64,000 bases of DNA from Alkalithermobacter paradoxus (lineage in GTDB: Bacteria; Bacillota; Clostridia; Peptostreptococcales; Peptostreptococcaceae). A model generated the notes under the pieces. The model saw nothing but the letters and a program-made list of their open reading frames with translations. It was not told the origin of the DNA and ran no database searches. The DNA lies in NCBI GenBank assembly GCA_002029295.1, contig MZGW01000001.1:124001-188000 (forward strand). The letters run 5' to 3'. Each line of letters opens with the position of its first letter. Position 1 is the stretch's first letter. Made by a program: the position numbers and the translations under genes. This document shows, piece after piece, positions 8,955-17,764 of the stretch.

Positions 8955-10304
8955 ATGAATTTAAAAGGCAAAAAAGTATTGTTAGTAGGACTTGCAAAGA
9001 CTGGAATATCGATGATAAAAAAATTAAATGAAATGGATAGTGAAATTATTGTAAATGATATAAAAAAAGAAACAGAACTACAAAACATAATAAATGAATT
9101 AAAAGGATATAATGTTAAATATATACTAGGAAAACACTTAGAAACTACTGCAGGTATAGACTTAGCAGTAGTTTCTCCGGGTGTACCTTTAGACATTCCT
9201 TTTATACAAAAGTTAAAGCAAGATGGAGTAGAAGTTATAGGAGAAATAGAGTTTTCTTATAGATTAAGTAATAGTATATTCATAGGCATAACTGGAACTA
9301 ATGGCAAAACTACAACAACTACACTTGTTGGAGAAATATTTAAGGCATCACATCAAGATACATATATAGTTGGAAATATAGGCAATCCAGTTATAGATGT
9401 TGTTAATATTGCTAATGAAAATTCGGTACTAGTTACAGAATTGAGTAGTTTTCAGTTAGAAAGCATAGAGCATTTTAGACCTAAGGTAAGTGCTATACTC
9501 AATATAACTGAAGATCATTTAAATAGACATAAGACAATGGAAAATTATATAGATGCTAAGTCAAGAATATTTGAAAATCAAACACAAGAAGATTTTGTGA
9601 TATTAAATTATGATTGCCCTTTAACTAGAAATTTAAGTAGCAGATGTAAATCTAAGGTAATATTCTTCAGTAGAAAAGAAGAATTAAAAGAAGGTGTTTT
9701 TGTAAAAGATGAAAACATAGTTATTAGATTTGATGGCAAAGATACTACATTGATGAATAAAGATGAATTAAGTTTACCTGGAAATCATAATTTAGAAAAC
9801 GCATTAGCAGCAGTAGCTATAACAACTACGATGAATGTAAATTTAGATACTATAAGAAATATACTAAGGACATTTAAAGGTGTAGAGCATAGGCTAGAGT
9901 TTGTAAGAGAAATAAATAATGTCAAGTTTATAAATGACTCTAAAGGAACAAATCCAGACGCATCAATTAAAGCTATTCAGTCATATAATAAACCTATAAT
10001 CTTGATAGCTGGTGGTATGGATAAAAACAGTGACTTTAGGGAATTTATAAGGTCTTTTGATGGAAAAGTTAAGGCCTTAGTGCTTTTAGGAGAAACAGCA
10101 GAGAAAATAGAAAAAACAGCACAAGATGAAGGGTTTGATAATTCTTATAAAGTAAATAATATGAAAGAAGCTGTTAATAAGGCTTTTGATATCTCTCAAA
10201 GTGGTGATATTGTCTTACTATCTCCTGCTTGTGCAAGTTGGGATATGTATGAAAGTTATGAAGCTAGAGGAGCAGACTTTAAAAATTGTGTTTTTAGCCT
10301 TTAA
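8955..10304 (+). CDS. murD: UDP-MurNAc-L-alanine:D-glutamate ligase
   Basis: MurD adds D-glutamate to UDP-MurNAc-L-Ala. The 449-residue protein has an N-terminal Rossmann-like UDP-binding domain (KVLLVGLAKTGIS), the P-loop GTNGKTT at about 114-120, and the late motifs KGTNPDAS and LLSPACASWDMY that are specific to MurD. A Shine-Dalgarno GGAGGATGA precedes the ATG. It lies in tight order between mraY and ftsW/spoVE. Confidence 0.95.
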   Translation: MNLKGKKVLLVGLAKTGISMIKKLNEMDSEIIVNDIKKETELQNIINELKGYNVKYILGKHLETTAGIDLAVVSPGVPLDIPFIQKLKQDGVEVIGEIEFSYRLSNSIFIGITGTNGKTTTTTLVGEIFKASHQDTYIVGNIGNPVIDVVNIANENSVLVTELSSFQLESIEHFRPKVSAILNITEDHLNRHKTMENYIDAKSRIFENQTQEDFVILNYDCPLTRNLSSRCKSKVIFFSRKEELKEGVFVKDENIVIRFDGKDTTLMNKDELSLPGNHNLENALAAVAITTTMNVNLDTIRNILRTFKGVEHRLEFVREINNVKFINDSKGTNPDASIKAIQSYNKPIILIAGGMDKNSDFREFIRSFDGKVKALVLLGETAEKIEKTAQDEGFDNSYKVNNMKEAVNKAFDISQSGDIVLLSPACASWDMYESYEARGADFKNCVFSL

Positions 10305-10321
10305 GTTAAGGAGGTTGAGGT

Positions 10322-11431
10322 ATGGCCAAGAAGAAAGAAAAAGCTTTTGACCCTTATATTTTTTACACTACTTTGACTCTTGTTGTCATAGGAGTAATTA
10401 TGGTTTTTAGTTCCAGTTTTGTTCAAGCTAAATTTAAGATGCAAGATCCATATTTTTTCCTGAGAAGAAATATGATTTGGGCAGTACTTGGATTTTTTGC
10501 TATGATCTTTACATCAAAAGTGGACTATAAGAGATTGGAGAAATTAGGTAATACATTGGGATTAGTTACACTTATACTTTTAATTATTGTTATTACACCA
10601 CTTGGAATAAACATAAATGGAGCACAAAGATGGATAGGTGTAGGAGGGCTTACAATAATGCCATCAGAGGTTGCAAAATTTACATCAATAATTTTGGTAT
10701 CCAAAATAATAAAGAATAAACAAGACAAAAATGGTAATATTGTTGGAGCAGCTATTCCATGCTTGTTAATTTCTGGAACTTTCTTTGGTCTTATAGTTAA
10801 GCAGCCAGATCTTTCTACAGGCGGAAGTATTATAATGACAACACTTGTAATGCTGTTTGTAGCAGGATTAAGTATGAAAGTTGTATTTGCGATGCTAGGT
10901 GCAGGAGTAGGTCTTTTAGGGGTACTTATAGCTATAGCACCATATAGATTAAAGCGTCTTGTATCTTTTATAGATCCTTTTAAAGATCCAACAGGAGCTG
11001 GATATCAGGTAATTCAATCTCTTTATGCATTAGGGTCAGGAGGACTGTTTGGACTTGGATTAGGAAGAAGTAGGCAAAAATTCTTTTACATACCAGAACC
11101 TCAGAATGATTTTATATTTGCAATAATAGGAGAGGAAATGGGATACATAGGGTGTATATTTGTATTGCTCCTATTTTTGTTTTTAATATATAGATGTATA
11201 AGAATAGCTATTAATGCACCAGATGTATACTCAGCTATGCTAGTTACGGGAATTACGGCTCAGATAGGAATACAAGTTATGATAAATGTTGCTGTTGCAA
11301 CTTCATCAATGCCTGTTACTGGGATACCACTTCCATTCATAAGTTATGGTGGAAACTCTTTAGCGATATTCATGGCAGCAATAGGAGTAGTATTAAATGT
11401 ATCAAGACATGTAAAGTTAGATGGGAGTTGA
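10322..11431 (+). CDS. SEDS-family peptidoglycan glycosyltransferase (FtsW/SpoVE)
   Basis: SEDS proteins polymerise lipid II, paired with a class B PBP. This 369-residue protein has about ten membrane spans and the family motifs GAQRWI, KQPDLST and PFISYGGNS near the C-terminus. The slot between murD and murG and the nearby PASTA-PBP suggest it is either the division FtsW or the sporulation SpoVE. Sequence alone does not separate the two, so no symbol is given. The N-terminus is short and basic (AKKKEKAFDPY). Confidence 0.92.
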   Translation: MAKKKEKAFDPYIFYTTLTLVVIGVIMVFSSSFVQAKFKMQDPYFFLRRNMIWAVLGFFAMIFTSKVDYKRLEKLGNTLGLVTLILLIIVITPLGININGAQRWIGVGGLTIMPSEVAKFTSIILVSKIIKNKQDKNGNIVGAAIPCLLISGTFFGLIVKQPDLSTGGSIIMTTLVMLFVAGLSMKVVFAMLGAGVGLLGVLIAIAPYRLKRLVSFIDPFKDPTGAGYQVIQSLYALGSGGLFGLGLGRSRQKFFYIPEPQNDFIFAIIGEEMGYIGCIFVLLLFLFLIYRCIRIAINAPDVYSAMLVTGITAQIGIQVMINVAVATSSMPVTGIPLPFISYGGNSLAIFMAAIGVVLNVSRHVKLDGS

Positions 11432-11437
11432 TTTTAA

Positions 11438-12529
11438 GTGAGAGTTTTGATTTCAGGAGGAGGCACAGGAGGACATATATATCCTGCAATAGCCATAGCT
11501 AATAAATTAGAAGAAGAGATTAAAGATATTGAAATACTATTTGTTGGGACAGAAAAAGGATTAGAAAGTAAAGTAGTTCCTAGTGCAGGATATGAACTCA
11601 AAACAATAACTGTGGAGGGATTCAGAAGAAAAATTACATTTGATAACGTAAAAAGAGTTTTGAAATTATTTAAGGGACTAGAAGATGCAAGAAAGATTGT
11701 AAAGCAATTCAAACCAGATTTAGTTATAGGAACTGGTGGATATGTGTGTGGACCAGTTGTATTTAATGCAGCTATGAGGGGCATTCCAACTGTTATACAT
11801 GAACAGAATGCATTTCCGGGAATAACAAATAAAATACTTGGGAAATTCGTAAGTAAAATACTAATAAGTTTTGAAGATGCTAGAAAATACTTTAATAATG
11901 AGTCTAAGGTAGTATTTACAGGAAATCCCGTTAGAAAAGAAATTTTGAACTCAAACAAGGCAAACGCAAGAAAAAAACTAGGAATACCTGAAGATAAGAA
12001 AATGGTTTTATGCGTTGGAGGTAGCGGAGGATCTGAAAAATTAAACCGTTCTATGATACCTATTATAAGGGATTTTGTAAAAGACGATATTCAATTTATT
12101 CATGTTACAGGAAGATATCATTACGAAGACTTCATGAAGTCATTAGGAGAAGTTAATCTAAGAGGGTGTCAAAAGATAGTCGATTATTTAGATGATATGG
12201 CTACAGCCTTGTCTGCATCTGATCTTGTTATATGTAGTGCAGGAGCAATTACATTGGCTGAAATTACAGTTCTTGGGAAACCATCTATAATAATTCCTAA
12301 AGCATATACTGCAGAAAATCATCAAGAGTATAACGCTAAGAGTCTTGAAAGTAAAGGAGCAGCTATTGCAATACTTGAGAAAGATTTAAACTCAGGCAGT
12401 CTATCTAATGCAATATCTAAAGTGCTAGGAGATAGAAAGAAACTTAAGGAAATGGAAAGTAATAGTAGGGAAATAGGAATGCCGCAATCTATAGATATTA
12501 TTTACAAGGAAATTATTGATATGTTATAG
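11438..12529 (+). CDS. murG: UDP-GlcNAc:undecaprenyl-PP-MurNAc-pentapeptide GlcNAc transferase
   Basis: MurG converts lipid I to lipid II at the cytoplasmic membrane face. The GT-B fold is signalled by the glycine-rich loop GGGTGGH (residues 7-13) followed by IYPA, and by the C-terminal donor-site motif AGAITLAE with a downstream PKAYTAENHQEYN segment. Length is 363 residues. It starts with GTG six bases after the FtsW/SpoVE stop, so the two are probably translated together. A 174-codon antisense frame over it is a shadow. Confidence 0.95.
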   Translation: MRVLISGGGTGGHIYPAIAIANKLEEEIKDIEILFVGTEKGLESKVVPSAGYELKTITVEGFRRKITFDNVKRVLKLFKGLEDARKIVKQFKPDLVIGTGGYVCGPVVFNAAMRGIPTVIHEQNAFPGITNKILGKFVSKILISFEDARKYFNNESKVVFTGNPVRKEILNSNKANARKKLGIPEDKKMVLCVGGSGGSEKLNRSMIPIIRDFVKDDIQFIHVTGRYHYEDFMKSLGEVNLRGCQKIVDYLDDMATALSASDLVICSAGAITLAEITVLGKPSIIIPKAYTAENHQEYNAKSLESKGAAIAILEKDLNSGSLSNAISKVLGDRKKLKEMESNSREIGMPQSIDIIYKEIIDML

Positions 12530-12539
12530 GTAACACAAA

Positions 12540-12593
12540 CCCCCCTCTAAACATAATTTAATTAGTATAATGAGTACTTAATTAAATGGGGGG
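12540..12593 (+). promoter_or_regulatory. Possible Shine-Dalgarno-sequestering leader of murA
   Basis: A C6 run (12540-12545) can pair with the G6 run (12588-12593) that forms the murA ribosome-binding site. Between them, ATTTAATTA (12556-12564) pairs perfectly with TAATTAAAT (12579-12587), which continues directly into the G6 run. The whole could fold into one long, bulged hairpin that hides the start region. This is seen in sequence; regulation is inference. It may also slow read-through from murG. Confidence 0.45.
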
Positions 12594-12601
12594 TGACCTT
12601 T

Positions 12602-13852
12602 TTGGATAAATTTATAGTTCATGGAGGAAATAAGTTAAAAGGAGAAATAAATTTAAAAGGTGCAAAAAATGCAGTCTTACCGATAGTTGCAGCCACAATA
12701 TTAAATGAAGGAGAAAGTATAATTCACAATGTCCCTAATATAGCAGATGTAAATGTTATGATAGATATATTAAGACACGTAGGATGCTTTGTTAAGTTTG
12801 AAGATGGAACATTAATTATAGATACTAAAAATATGCATATATCTGAAATACCTGAAGATTTTGTTAGAAGAATGAGATCTTCTATTATATTGTTAGGGGC
12901 TATGGTAGGAAGGTTTGAGCACACTAAGATAAGTTATCCAGGAGGATGTGAAATAGGATTAAGACCTATAGATCTTCACTTAAAATCCCTATCAAGTATG
13001 GGCGTTCGAATTCAAGAACGACATGGATATATAAACTGTAAAAGAGAAACATTAAAAGGTGTAGAGATACAGTTAGATTTTCCAAGTGTTGGAGCTACTG
13101 AAAATATAATGTTAGCAGGAGTAAGGTGTAAAGGAATAACAAAAATATATAATGCAGCTAAAGAACCTGAAATAATAGATCTTCAAAATTTTCTCAACTG
13201 TATGGGAGCTAAAATAAAAGGTGCAGGAACTAGTTATATAGAGATAGAAGGGGTAAGCAAGTTACACAATGTTGAATATTCAATAATACCGGATAGAATA
13301 GCCATAGGAACTTATTTGACTGCTGCAGCCATTACTAAAGGAGAAGTTACAATAAATAATGTAGTGCCTGAACATATTCAAAGTATAGTATCTAAGCTAA
13401 AAGAAGTAGGGTGCGATATTAGATATATAGGTAATAGTATAAAGTTGATAGCACCTAAGGTTTTAAATCCTATTGAAAATATAAGAACTCTCCCATATCC
13501 GGGATTCCCAACTGATATGCAAGCTCAAATTACAGCACTTATGACACTTTCAAGTGGAACTAGCCTAATAGAAGAGAATATATTCGAAAATAGATTTAAA
13601 TATTGTAATGAACTTATGCGAATGGGTGCTAATATAACTATATGCGGAAAAACAGCTATAGTGAAAGGTGTTGAAAGCCTTACCGGAGCAAAGGTTAACT
13701 CTGAAGATCTAAGAGGTGGAGCGGCATTAGTGATTGCAGCATTAAGTGCAAATGGATATAGTGAAATATATGGGATACAGCATATAGATAGAGGTTATGA
13801 AAATATGGAAAAGGTTCTATCAAGTCTAGGAGCTAATATAGTAAGGGCTTAG
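12602..13852 (+). CDS. murA: UDP-GlcNAc 1-carboxyvinyltransferase
   Basis: MurA transfers enolpyruvate from PEP to UDP-GlcNAc, the committed step of peptidoglycan synthesis. The catalytic cysteine is present (C116 in PGGCEIGLRPIDLH), which predicts fosfomycin sensitivity at this enzyme. The conserved GAKNA substrate-binding segment is at about residues 20-24. I place the start at TTG 12602, eight bases after the GGGGGG Shine-Dalgarno. The longer GTG start at 12593 overlaps that site. The product has 416 residues. It lies between murG and ftsQ in the division cluster. Confidence 0.93.
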   Translation: MDKFIVHGGNKLKGEINLKGAKNAVLPIVAATILNEGESIIHNVPNIADVNVMIDILRHVGCFVKFEDGTLIIDTKNMHISEIPEDFVRRMRSSIILLGAMVGRFEHTKISYPGGCEIGLRPIDLHLKSLSSMGVRIQERHGYINCKRETLKGVEIQLDFPSVGATENIMLAGVRCKGITKIYNAAKEPEIIDLQNFLNCMGAKIKGAGTSYIEIEGVSKLHNVEYSIIPDRIAIGTYLTAAAITKGEVTINNVVPEHIQSIVSKLKEVGCDIRYIGNSIKLIAPKVLNPIENIRTLPYPGFPTDMQAQITALMTLSSGTSLIEENIFENRFKYCNELMRMGANITICGKTAIVKGVESLTGAKVNSEDLRGGAALVIAALSANGYSEIYGIQHIDRGYENMEKVLSSLGANIVRA

Positions 13853-13868
13853 ACTTGAGCCCTTTTTT
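13843..13868 (+). terminator. Terminator-like hairpin at the end of murA
   Basis: AAGGGCT (13843-13849) pairs with AGCCCTT (13858-13864) across an 8-base loop, followed by six T. The stem starts inside the last murA codons. Because the divIB Shine-Dalgarno follows immediately (AAAAAGGAGG), it probably attenuates rather than fully ends transcription. Confidence 0.6.
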
Positions 13869-13887
13869 GAAAAAGGAGGTGTTACAT

Positions 13888-14610
13888 ATGAAGAAAAAAT
13901 ATAGTATTTTAATATTGATAGCGATATTTATGGCGTCATTATTTGGATATATATTTATTAAAACTGACTTTTTTGCTCTTAAAGATTTAGAGATTGTTGG
14001 ACAAGTTAAATTAAATAAAGAAGAAATTATGTTAGATGGAAAAATAGAGATGAATAAAAATATTTATATGTATAATATTAAAGATGTAAAAGAAAATATC
14101 ATGACAAATCCATATGTAGAAAGTGTTAATATAAAGAGAATTTTCCCAAATAAGATTTTTATAGATTTAGTAGAGAGAGTAGAAATATGTGCAATTCCAT
14201 ATATGGGTTCTTATATTATTATAGATGAACAAGGAACTGTTCTTAAAGTAGAAGAAAATATAAGCAATGTTGACAAGCCTTTGCTTACAGGAGTAAACTT
14301 CGATAATTTCAATCTAGGAAAAAAGATAGATATTGAGGATAAAAAGTTATTAAGTAAGATATTAGATTTGCTAAATTCTTGTAGTAGTGCTAATATATTA
14401 GGTAATATATCAGAAATAAATGTAGATGAAAATATGAATATTAAATTATATACCCTTCAAGGAATAGAAGTGCTTTTAGGACAAGGTGAGGATATAAATT
14501 ATAAAATGTTTCAATTGAGCAAGATAATGGTAGATTTACATACAAAAGATATAACAAGCGGTATTGTTGATATGAAGTTTAATGGGTATCCCGTATATAG
14601 ACCTAGATAG
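13888..14610 (+). CDS. ftsQ: DivIB/FtsQ-type division protein with POTRA domain
   Basis: DivIB/FtsQ is a bitopic component of the FtsQLB-like divisome subcomplex. The 240-residue product has a short basic N-terminus, one membrane segment (about residues 5-24) and a POTRA domain with the usual VESVNIKRIFPNKIFIDLVER core, then a beta domain. The frame extends upstream to 13855, but the ATG at 13888 directly follows AAAAAGGAGGTG and begins MKKKYS. The gene lies between murA and the DUF881 pair. Confidence 0.85.
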   Translation: MKKKYSILILIAIFMASLFGYIFIKTDFFALKDLEIVGQVKLNKEEIMLDGKIEMNKNIYMYNIKDVKENIMTNPYVESVNIKRIFPNKIFIDLVERVEICAIPYMGSYIIIDEQGTVLKVEENISNVDKPLLTGVNFDNFNLGKKIDIEDKKLLSKILDLLNSCSSANILGNISEINVDENMNIKLYTLQGIEVLLGQGEDINYKMFQLSKIMVDLHTKDITSGIVDMKFNGYPVYRPR

Positions 14611-14622
14611 GGGGAAGTAATA

Positions 14623-15330
14623 TTGAAACAAAATAAAGTTATAATATTTTTCCTAAGTATTTTGTTGGGAATAATCATAATGATTCAGTTCAAAACAATA
14701 GAAAAAGCAACAGGAGGAGTAGTATCATCGCAAAAGTCACACCAGTTAGCTGCAGAACTTAAGAGTTTAAGAGATAGAAAAGAAGTTTTGCTTAGAGAAC
14801 TAAGAAGTGTAGAGAATAGAATAGAAGAATACAAAAATGCAGAAGCAAATGAAAGTATTGTGGTGAAGAATTTAAAAAATGATATCAAAAAATATGAGAA
14901 TTTAGCAGGATACTATGATGTATCAGGTCCTGGTATAATAGTAAAGTTAGAAGAACCAAAAGATAGTGCTAGTAGTGGAATTTTGACATACAATTATGAA
15001 TTACTGCTTGCACTTATAAATAAATTAAATGCTTCTGGAGCAGAAGCTATATCAGTAAATAAGGAGAGAATAATAGCTACTACAGAAATAGCTTTATCTG
15101 GAGAGAATCTATTAATAAACGGAAATCCAACAATTCCACCTTTCGAAGTAAGAGCTATAGGTGATGCAAACACTCTTGAAGCTTCCTTAAACTTAAGGTA
15201 TGGTATTGTTTGGGAAATAAGGACATATTACGGAATAAATGTGTCCATAGAAAAAAATCAGAATATACAGATACCTAGATATAGTAAGAGAATTAATTTT
15301 AGGTATGCCAAGCCAGTAGAGAAATTGTAG
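14623..15330 (+). CDS. DUF881 family protein (YlxW-like), first of a tandem pair
   Basis: The function of DUF881 is unknown. The 235-residue protein has an N-terminal membrane segment (about residues 3-20), a charged coiled coil (about 40-95) and a C-terminal globular DUF881 domain with the GPGIIVKLEEP and ERIIATTEIALSG stretches. It is predicted to be anchored in the membrane with the domain outside. The start is a TTG behind GGGGAAG. Related genes sit at the same place before sbp and ftsZ/ftsA in other Firmicutes, which suggests an envelope or division link. Confidence 0.8.
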   Translation: MKQNKVIIFFLSILLGIIIMIQFKTIEKATGGVVSSQKSHQLAAELKSLRDRKEVLLRELRSVENRIEEYKNAEANESIVVKNLKNDIKKYENLAGYYDVSGPGIIVKLEEPKDSASSGILTYNYELLLALINKLNASGAEAISVNKERIIATTEIALSGENLLINGNPTIPPFEVRAIGDANTLEASLNLRYGIVWEIRTYYGINVSIEKNQNIQIPRYSKRINFRYAKPVEKL

Positions 15331-15340
15331 GTGAATTTTT

Positions 15341-16057
15341 ATGAGTAAAACAGTTAAACAAAGGTCTGTAATTCTTTTGACATTTTTACTGGGAATAACT
15401 ATATCTATACAGGTTAAAAGCTTGGATCCTAATAATGTATTTGTAAGTCTAAGAAGTATAAATGAAATGCAAAATCAAATTAACTTAGAAAGAATAGAGC
15501 TAGAAAACATAAATAAACTAATAGCAGAGAGAAAATACGATATAGCAAAGTACGAGCTAGAGTTAAAGGAAAATGGGTCTGTACAGAATGTAATTAAAAA
15601 TGAGTTAGAAGATATAAAAACAGTTACAGGACTCAAAGCTCTTAGAGGTCCTGGTATAGTTGTAACTGTTGCTGATAGTGAAAGAGAGATAGGACTAGGA
15701 GAAGATCCAAATGATGTAATAGTTCATGATATAGATGTGTTAAAAATAGTAAATGACTTGAAGGTTGCAGGAGCAGAAGCGTTAGCTATTAATGGGGAAA
15801 GAATAATAAGTTTATCTGAAATTAAATGTTCCGGACCTACAATAACAATAAATGGATCTACGTATGGACAACCATTTATAATAACTGCAATTGGTGAGCA
15901 AAAAACATTAGAAGCTGCTATAAAGGCACCAAATTCATATGCAAATATCTTAAGAGAAATATACGGGCTTAGAATACATTCTAATATATTTGACGAAATT
16001 GAAATACCTAGATACAATAAGAACATAAATTTTAAATTTATAAAAGAAGGTGATTAA
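15341..16057 (+). CDS. DUF881 family protein (YlxX-like), second of a tandem pair
   Basis: This 238-residue paralogue of the preceding gene starts ten bases after it. The layout is the same: membrane anchor (about residues 9-26), coiled coil (about 42-90), then the DUF881 domain with ALRGPGIVVTVADS and EALAINGERIISLSEI. The two copies are similar at protein level but clearly diverged in DNA, so the duplication is old. The Shine-Dalgarno of sbp overlaps its last codons. Function is unknown. Confidence 0.8.
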   Translation: MSKTVKQRSVILLTFLLGITISIQVKSLDPNNVFVSLRSINEMQNQINLERIELENINKLIAERKYDIAKYELELKENGSVQNVIKNELEDIKTVTGLKALRGPGIVVTVADSEREIGLGEDPNDVIVHDIDVLKIVNDLKVAGAEALAINGERIISLSEIKCSGPTITINGSTYGQPFIITAIGEQKTLEAAIKAPNSYANILREIYGLRIHSNIFDEIEIPRYNKNINFKFIKEGD

Positions 16058-16058
16058 C

Positions 16059-16412
16059 TTGATATTAACTATGGTGGGACTTGCCTTAGGAGTAATAATT
16101 GGGTATTATATACCTGTGACATATCCTGATAGCTATTCTTTATATATATCAGTTGCTATACTGGCATCACTTGATTCAGTATTTGGTGCTATAAGAGCAA
16201 ATATCGAGGGAAATTATAATAATATTATATTTATTACGGGTTTTTTTGGTAATGCTATTATAGCAGGATTTTTAGCTTATATAGGTGATAAGTTAGGAGT
16301 TCCACTTTACTACGCATCAATATTTGTATTTGGTGGAAGGCTATTCCAGAATTTTGCAATTATTAGAAGGTGTGTTTTTGACAGATTTATTATTAAAAAA
16401 AGAGGATATTAG
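16059..16412 (+). CDS. sbp: Small basic protein, DUF1290 family
   Basis: A 117-residue hydrophobic protein with about three membrane segments and the DUF1290 signature ASLDSVFGAIRA, as in Sbp next to the ftsZ region of Bacillus. Function is unknown. I prefer TTG 16059 because AAGAAGGTGA (16044-16053) is well placed for it. The frame also offers GTG 16050, which overlaps that site. It overlaps or abuts the previous DUF881 gene. About 100 bases with no gene follow before ftsZ; I see no clear promoter in them. Confidence 0.82.
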   Translation: MILTMVGLALGVIIGYYIPVTYPDSYSLYISVAILASLDSVFGAIRANIEGNYNNIIFITGFFGNAIIAGFLAYIGDKLGVPLYYASIFVFGGRLFQNFAIIRRCVFDRFIIKKRGY

Positions 16413-16510
16413 GTTTTTGTGTTGAATACTTCAATGTAAGATATCATTACTACTGAGAGAACAACGTTCAAAGAATATACAAGTAATCACTTAGTTAAGG
16501 AGGTTCCTAG

Positions 16511-17611
16511 ATGCTACAATTTGATGTTGATATGGATAATTTTGCCAATATAAAAGTAATAGGGGTTGGTGGAGGCGGTAACAACGCCGTTAATAGAATG
16601 ATAGAGGCTCAGTTAAAAGGTGTAGAGTTTATAGTGATAAATACTGATAAGCAAACTCTTTTTAACTCTAAGGCAGAGCAAAAGATTCAAATAGGAGACA
16701 AGCTTACTAGAGGGTTAGGTGCAGGAGCAAACCCTGAAATAGGAAAAAAAGCTGCAGAAGAAAGCAGAGATGAAATACACCAAGCTCTTCAAGGAGCAGA
16801 TATGGTGTTTGTAACTGCTGGTATGGGCGGTGGAACAGGAACGGGAGCTGCGCCTGTTGTTGCTCAGATAGCTAAGGAAATGGGGATTTTAACTGTAGGA
16901 GTTGTTACTAAACCTTTCATGTTCGAAGGAAGAAGAAGAGCAATTCACGCAGAACAAGGAATACACGAATTAAAATCTAAAGTAGACACATTAATTACTA
17001 TACCAAATGATAGATTACTTCAAGTAGTAGAAAAGAAAACATCTATGATAGAAGCTTTCAGAATAGCAGATGATGTTTTAAAACAAGGTGTGCAGGGTAT
17101 ATCAGACCTTATAGCAGTTCCAGGTCTTGTAAACTTAGACTTTGCAGATGTTCAAACTATAATGAGGCAGCAAGGGCTAGCTCATATGGGTATAGGAAGA
17201 GCAACAGGAGAAAATAGAGCATTAGAGGCTGCTAAGCAAGCTATACAAAGTCCACTGCTTGAAACTTCAATAAAAGGAGCAAAAGGAGTTTTATTAAATA
17301 TAACAGGTGGATCTGATCTAGGTTTATTTGAAATAAATGAAGCTGCTAGCTTAGTTCAAGAAGCTTCAGATCCTGAAGCAAATATAATATTTGGAGCAGT
17401 TATAGATGAAGAATTAAAAGATGAAATAAGAATTACAGTTATAGCAACAGGATTTCAAGAAGGATCTGAAAATAAGTTAGATTTAAAATGTGATACAAAG
17501 GAAAATGAAAGAATAGTAAAAAAAGAAGAAAATGTAAAACAAGATGAAAAGAAAGATGAAACTATGGGGTATGATTTAGATATTCCTACATTTTTAAGAA
17601 GAAGGAGATAA
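16511..17611 (+). CDS. ftsZ: Tubulin-like division GTPase
   Basis: FtsZ polymerises into the Z ring that organises division and the sporulation septum. The GTP-binding tubulin signature GGGTGTG is at residues 106-112. The core ends near residue 315, followed by a charged flexible linker rich in E and K and the conserved C-terminal peptide [10 protein letters not shown] that binds membrane anchors. The AAGGAGG Shine-Dalgarno precedes the ATG. No ftsA gene lies next to it. SepF, an alternative anchor, is at 33070. A terminator follows directly. Confidence 0.97.
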   Translation: MLQFDVDMDNFANIKVIGVGGGGNNAVNRMIEAQLKGVEFIVINTDKQTLFNSKAEQKIQIGDKLTRGLGAGANPEIGKKAAEESRDEIHQALQGADMVFVTAGMGGGTGTGAAPVVAQIAKEMGILTVGVVTKPFMFEGRRRAIHAEQGIHELKSKVDTLITIPNDRLLQVVEKKTSMIEAFRIADDVLKQGVQGISDLIAVPGLVNLDFADVQTIMRQQGLAHMGIGRATGENRALEAAKQAIQSPLLETSIKGAKGVLLNITGGSDLGLFEINEAASLVQEASDPEANIIFGAVIDEELKDEIRITVIATGFQEGSENKLDLKCDTKENERIVKKEENVKQDEKKDETMGYDLDIPTFLRRRR

Positions 17612-17630
17612 TTTATCTCCTTCTTTTTTT
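17599..17630 (+). terminator. Intrinsic terminator of the division cluster after ftsZ
   Basis: A 12-bp perfect stem (17599-17610 with 17614-17625), three-base loop and a run of seven T. The left arm lies in the last ftsZ codons. It separates the vegetative cell-wall cluster from the sporulation block. Confidence 0.9.
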
Positions 17631-17670
17631 ATTAAATATTTTGTTGTAAAATGAGGAAAAAAATAAATAA

Positions 17671-17717
17671 TTCGACTACTCATTGCGACATAAAAAGTAT
17701 ATCACGTTTAGTATAAT
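17671..17717 (+). promoter_or_regulatory. Candidate Spo0A-activated promoter of spoIIGA-sigE
   Basis: TATAAT (17712-17717) has no -35 at 17 bases, but TTGCGA (17683-17688) lies 23 bases upstream. B. subtilis spoIIG likewise has an over-long (22-base) spacer and needs Spo0A. Two near matches to the reversed Spo0A box TTCGACA are present: TTCGACT (17671-17677) and TGCGACA (17684-17690), each 6 of 7, the second overlapping the -35. Confidence 0.55.
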
Positions 17718-17764
17718 TTATATATTAACTGATTCAAATAGGATAATTATGTAGGTGATTCTAG

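Noticed and set aside
11434-11958. 174-codon minus-strand frame over murG
   Set aside because: It lies wholly antisense to a clear murG and has no Shine-Dalgarno or recognisable family.
14623-16057. Recent tandem duplication of the DUF881 genes
   Set aside because: The two proteins share layout but their DNA is well diverged, so this is an old paralogue pair common at this locus.
16413-16510. Promoter in the leader of ftsZ
   Set aside because: TTGAAT and TATCAT are only 14 bases apart; no convincing vegetative or sporulation promoter is visible.
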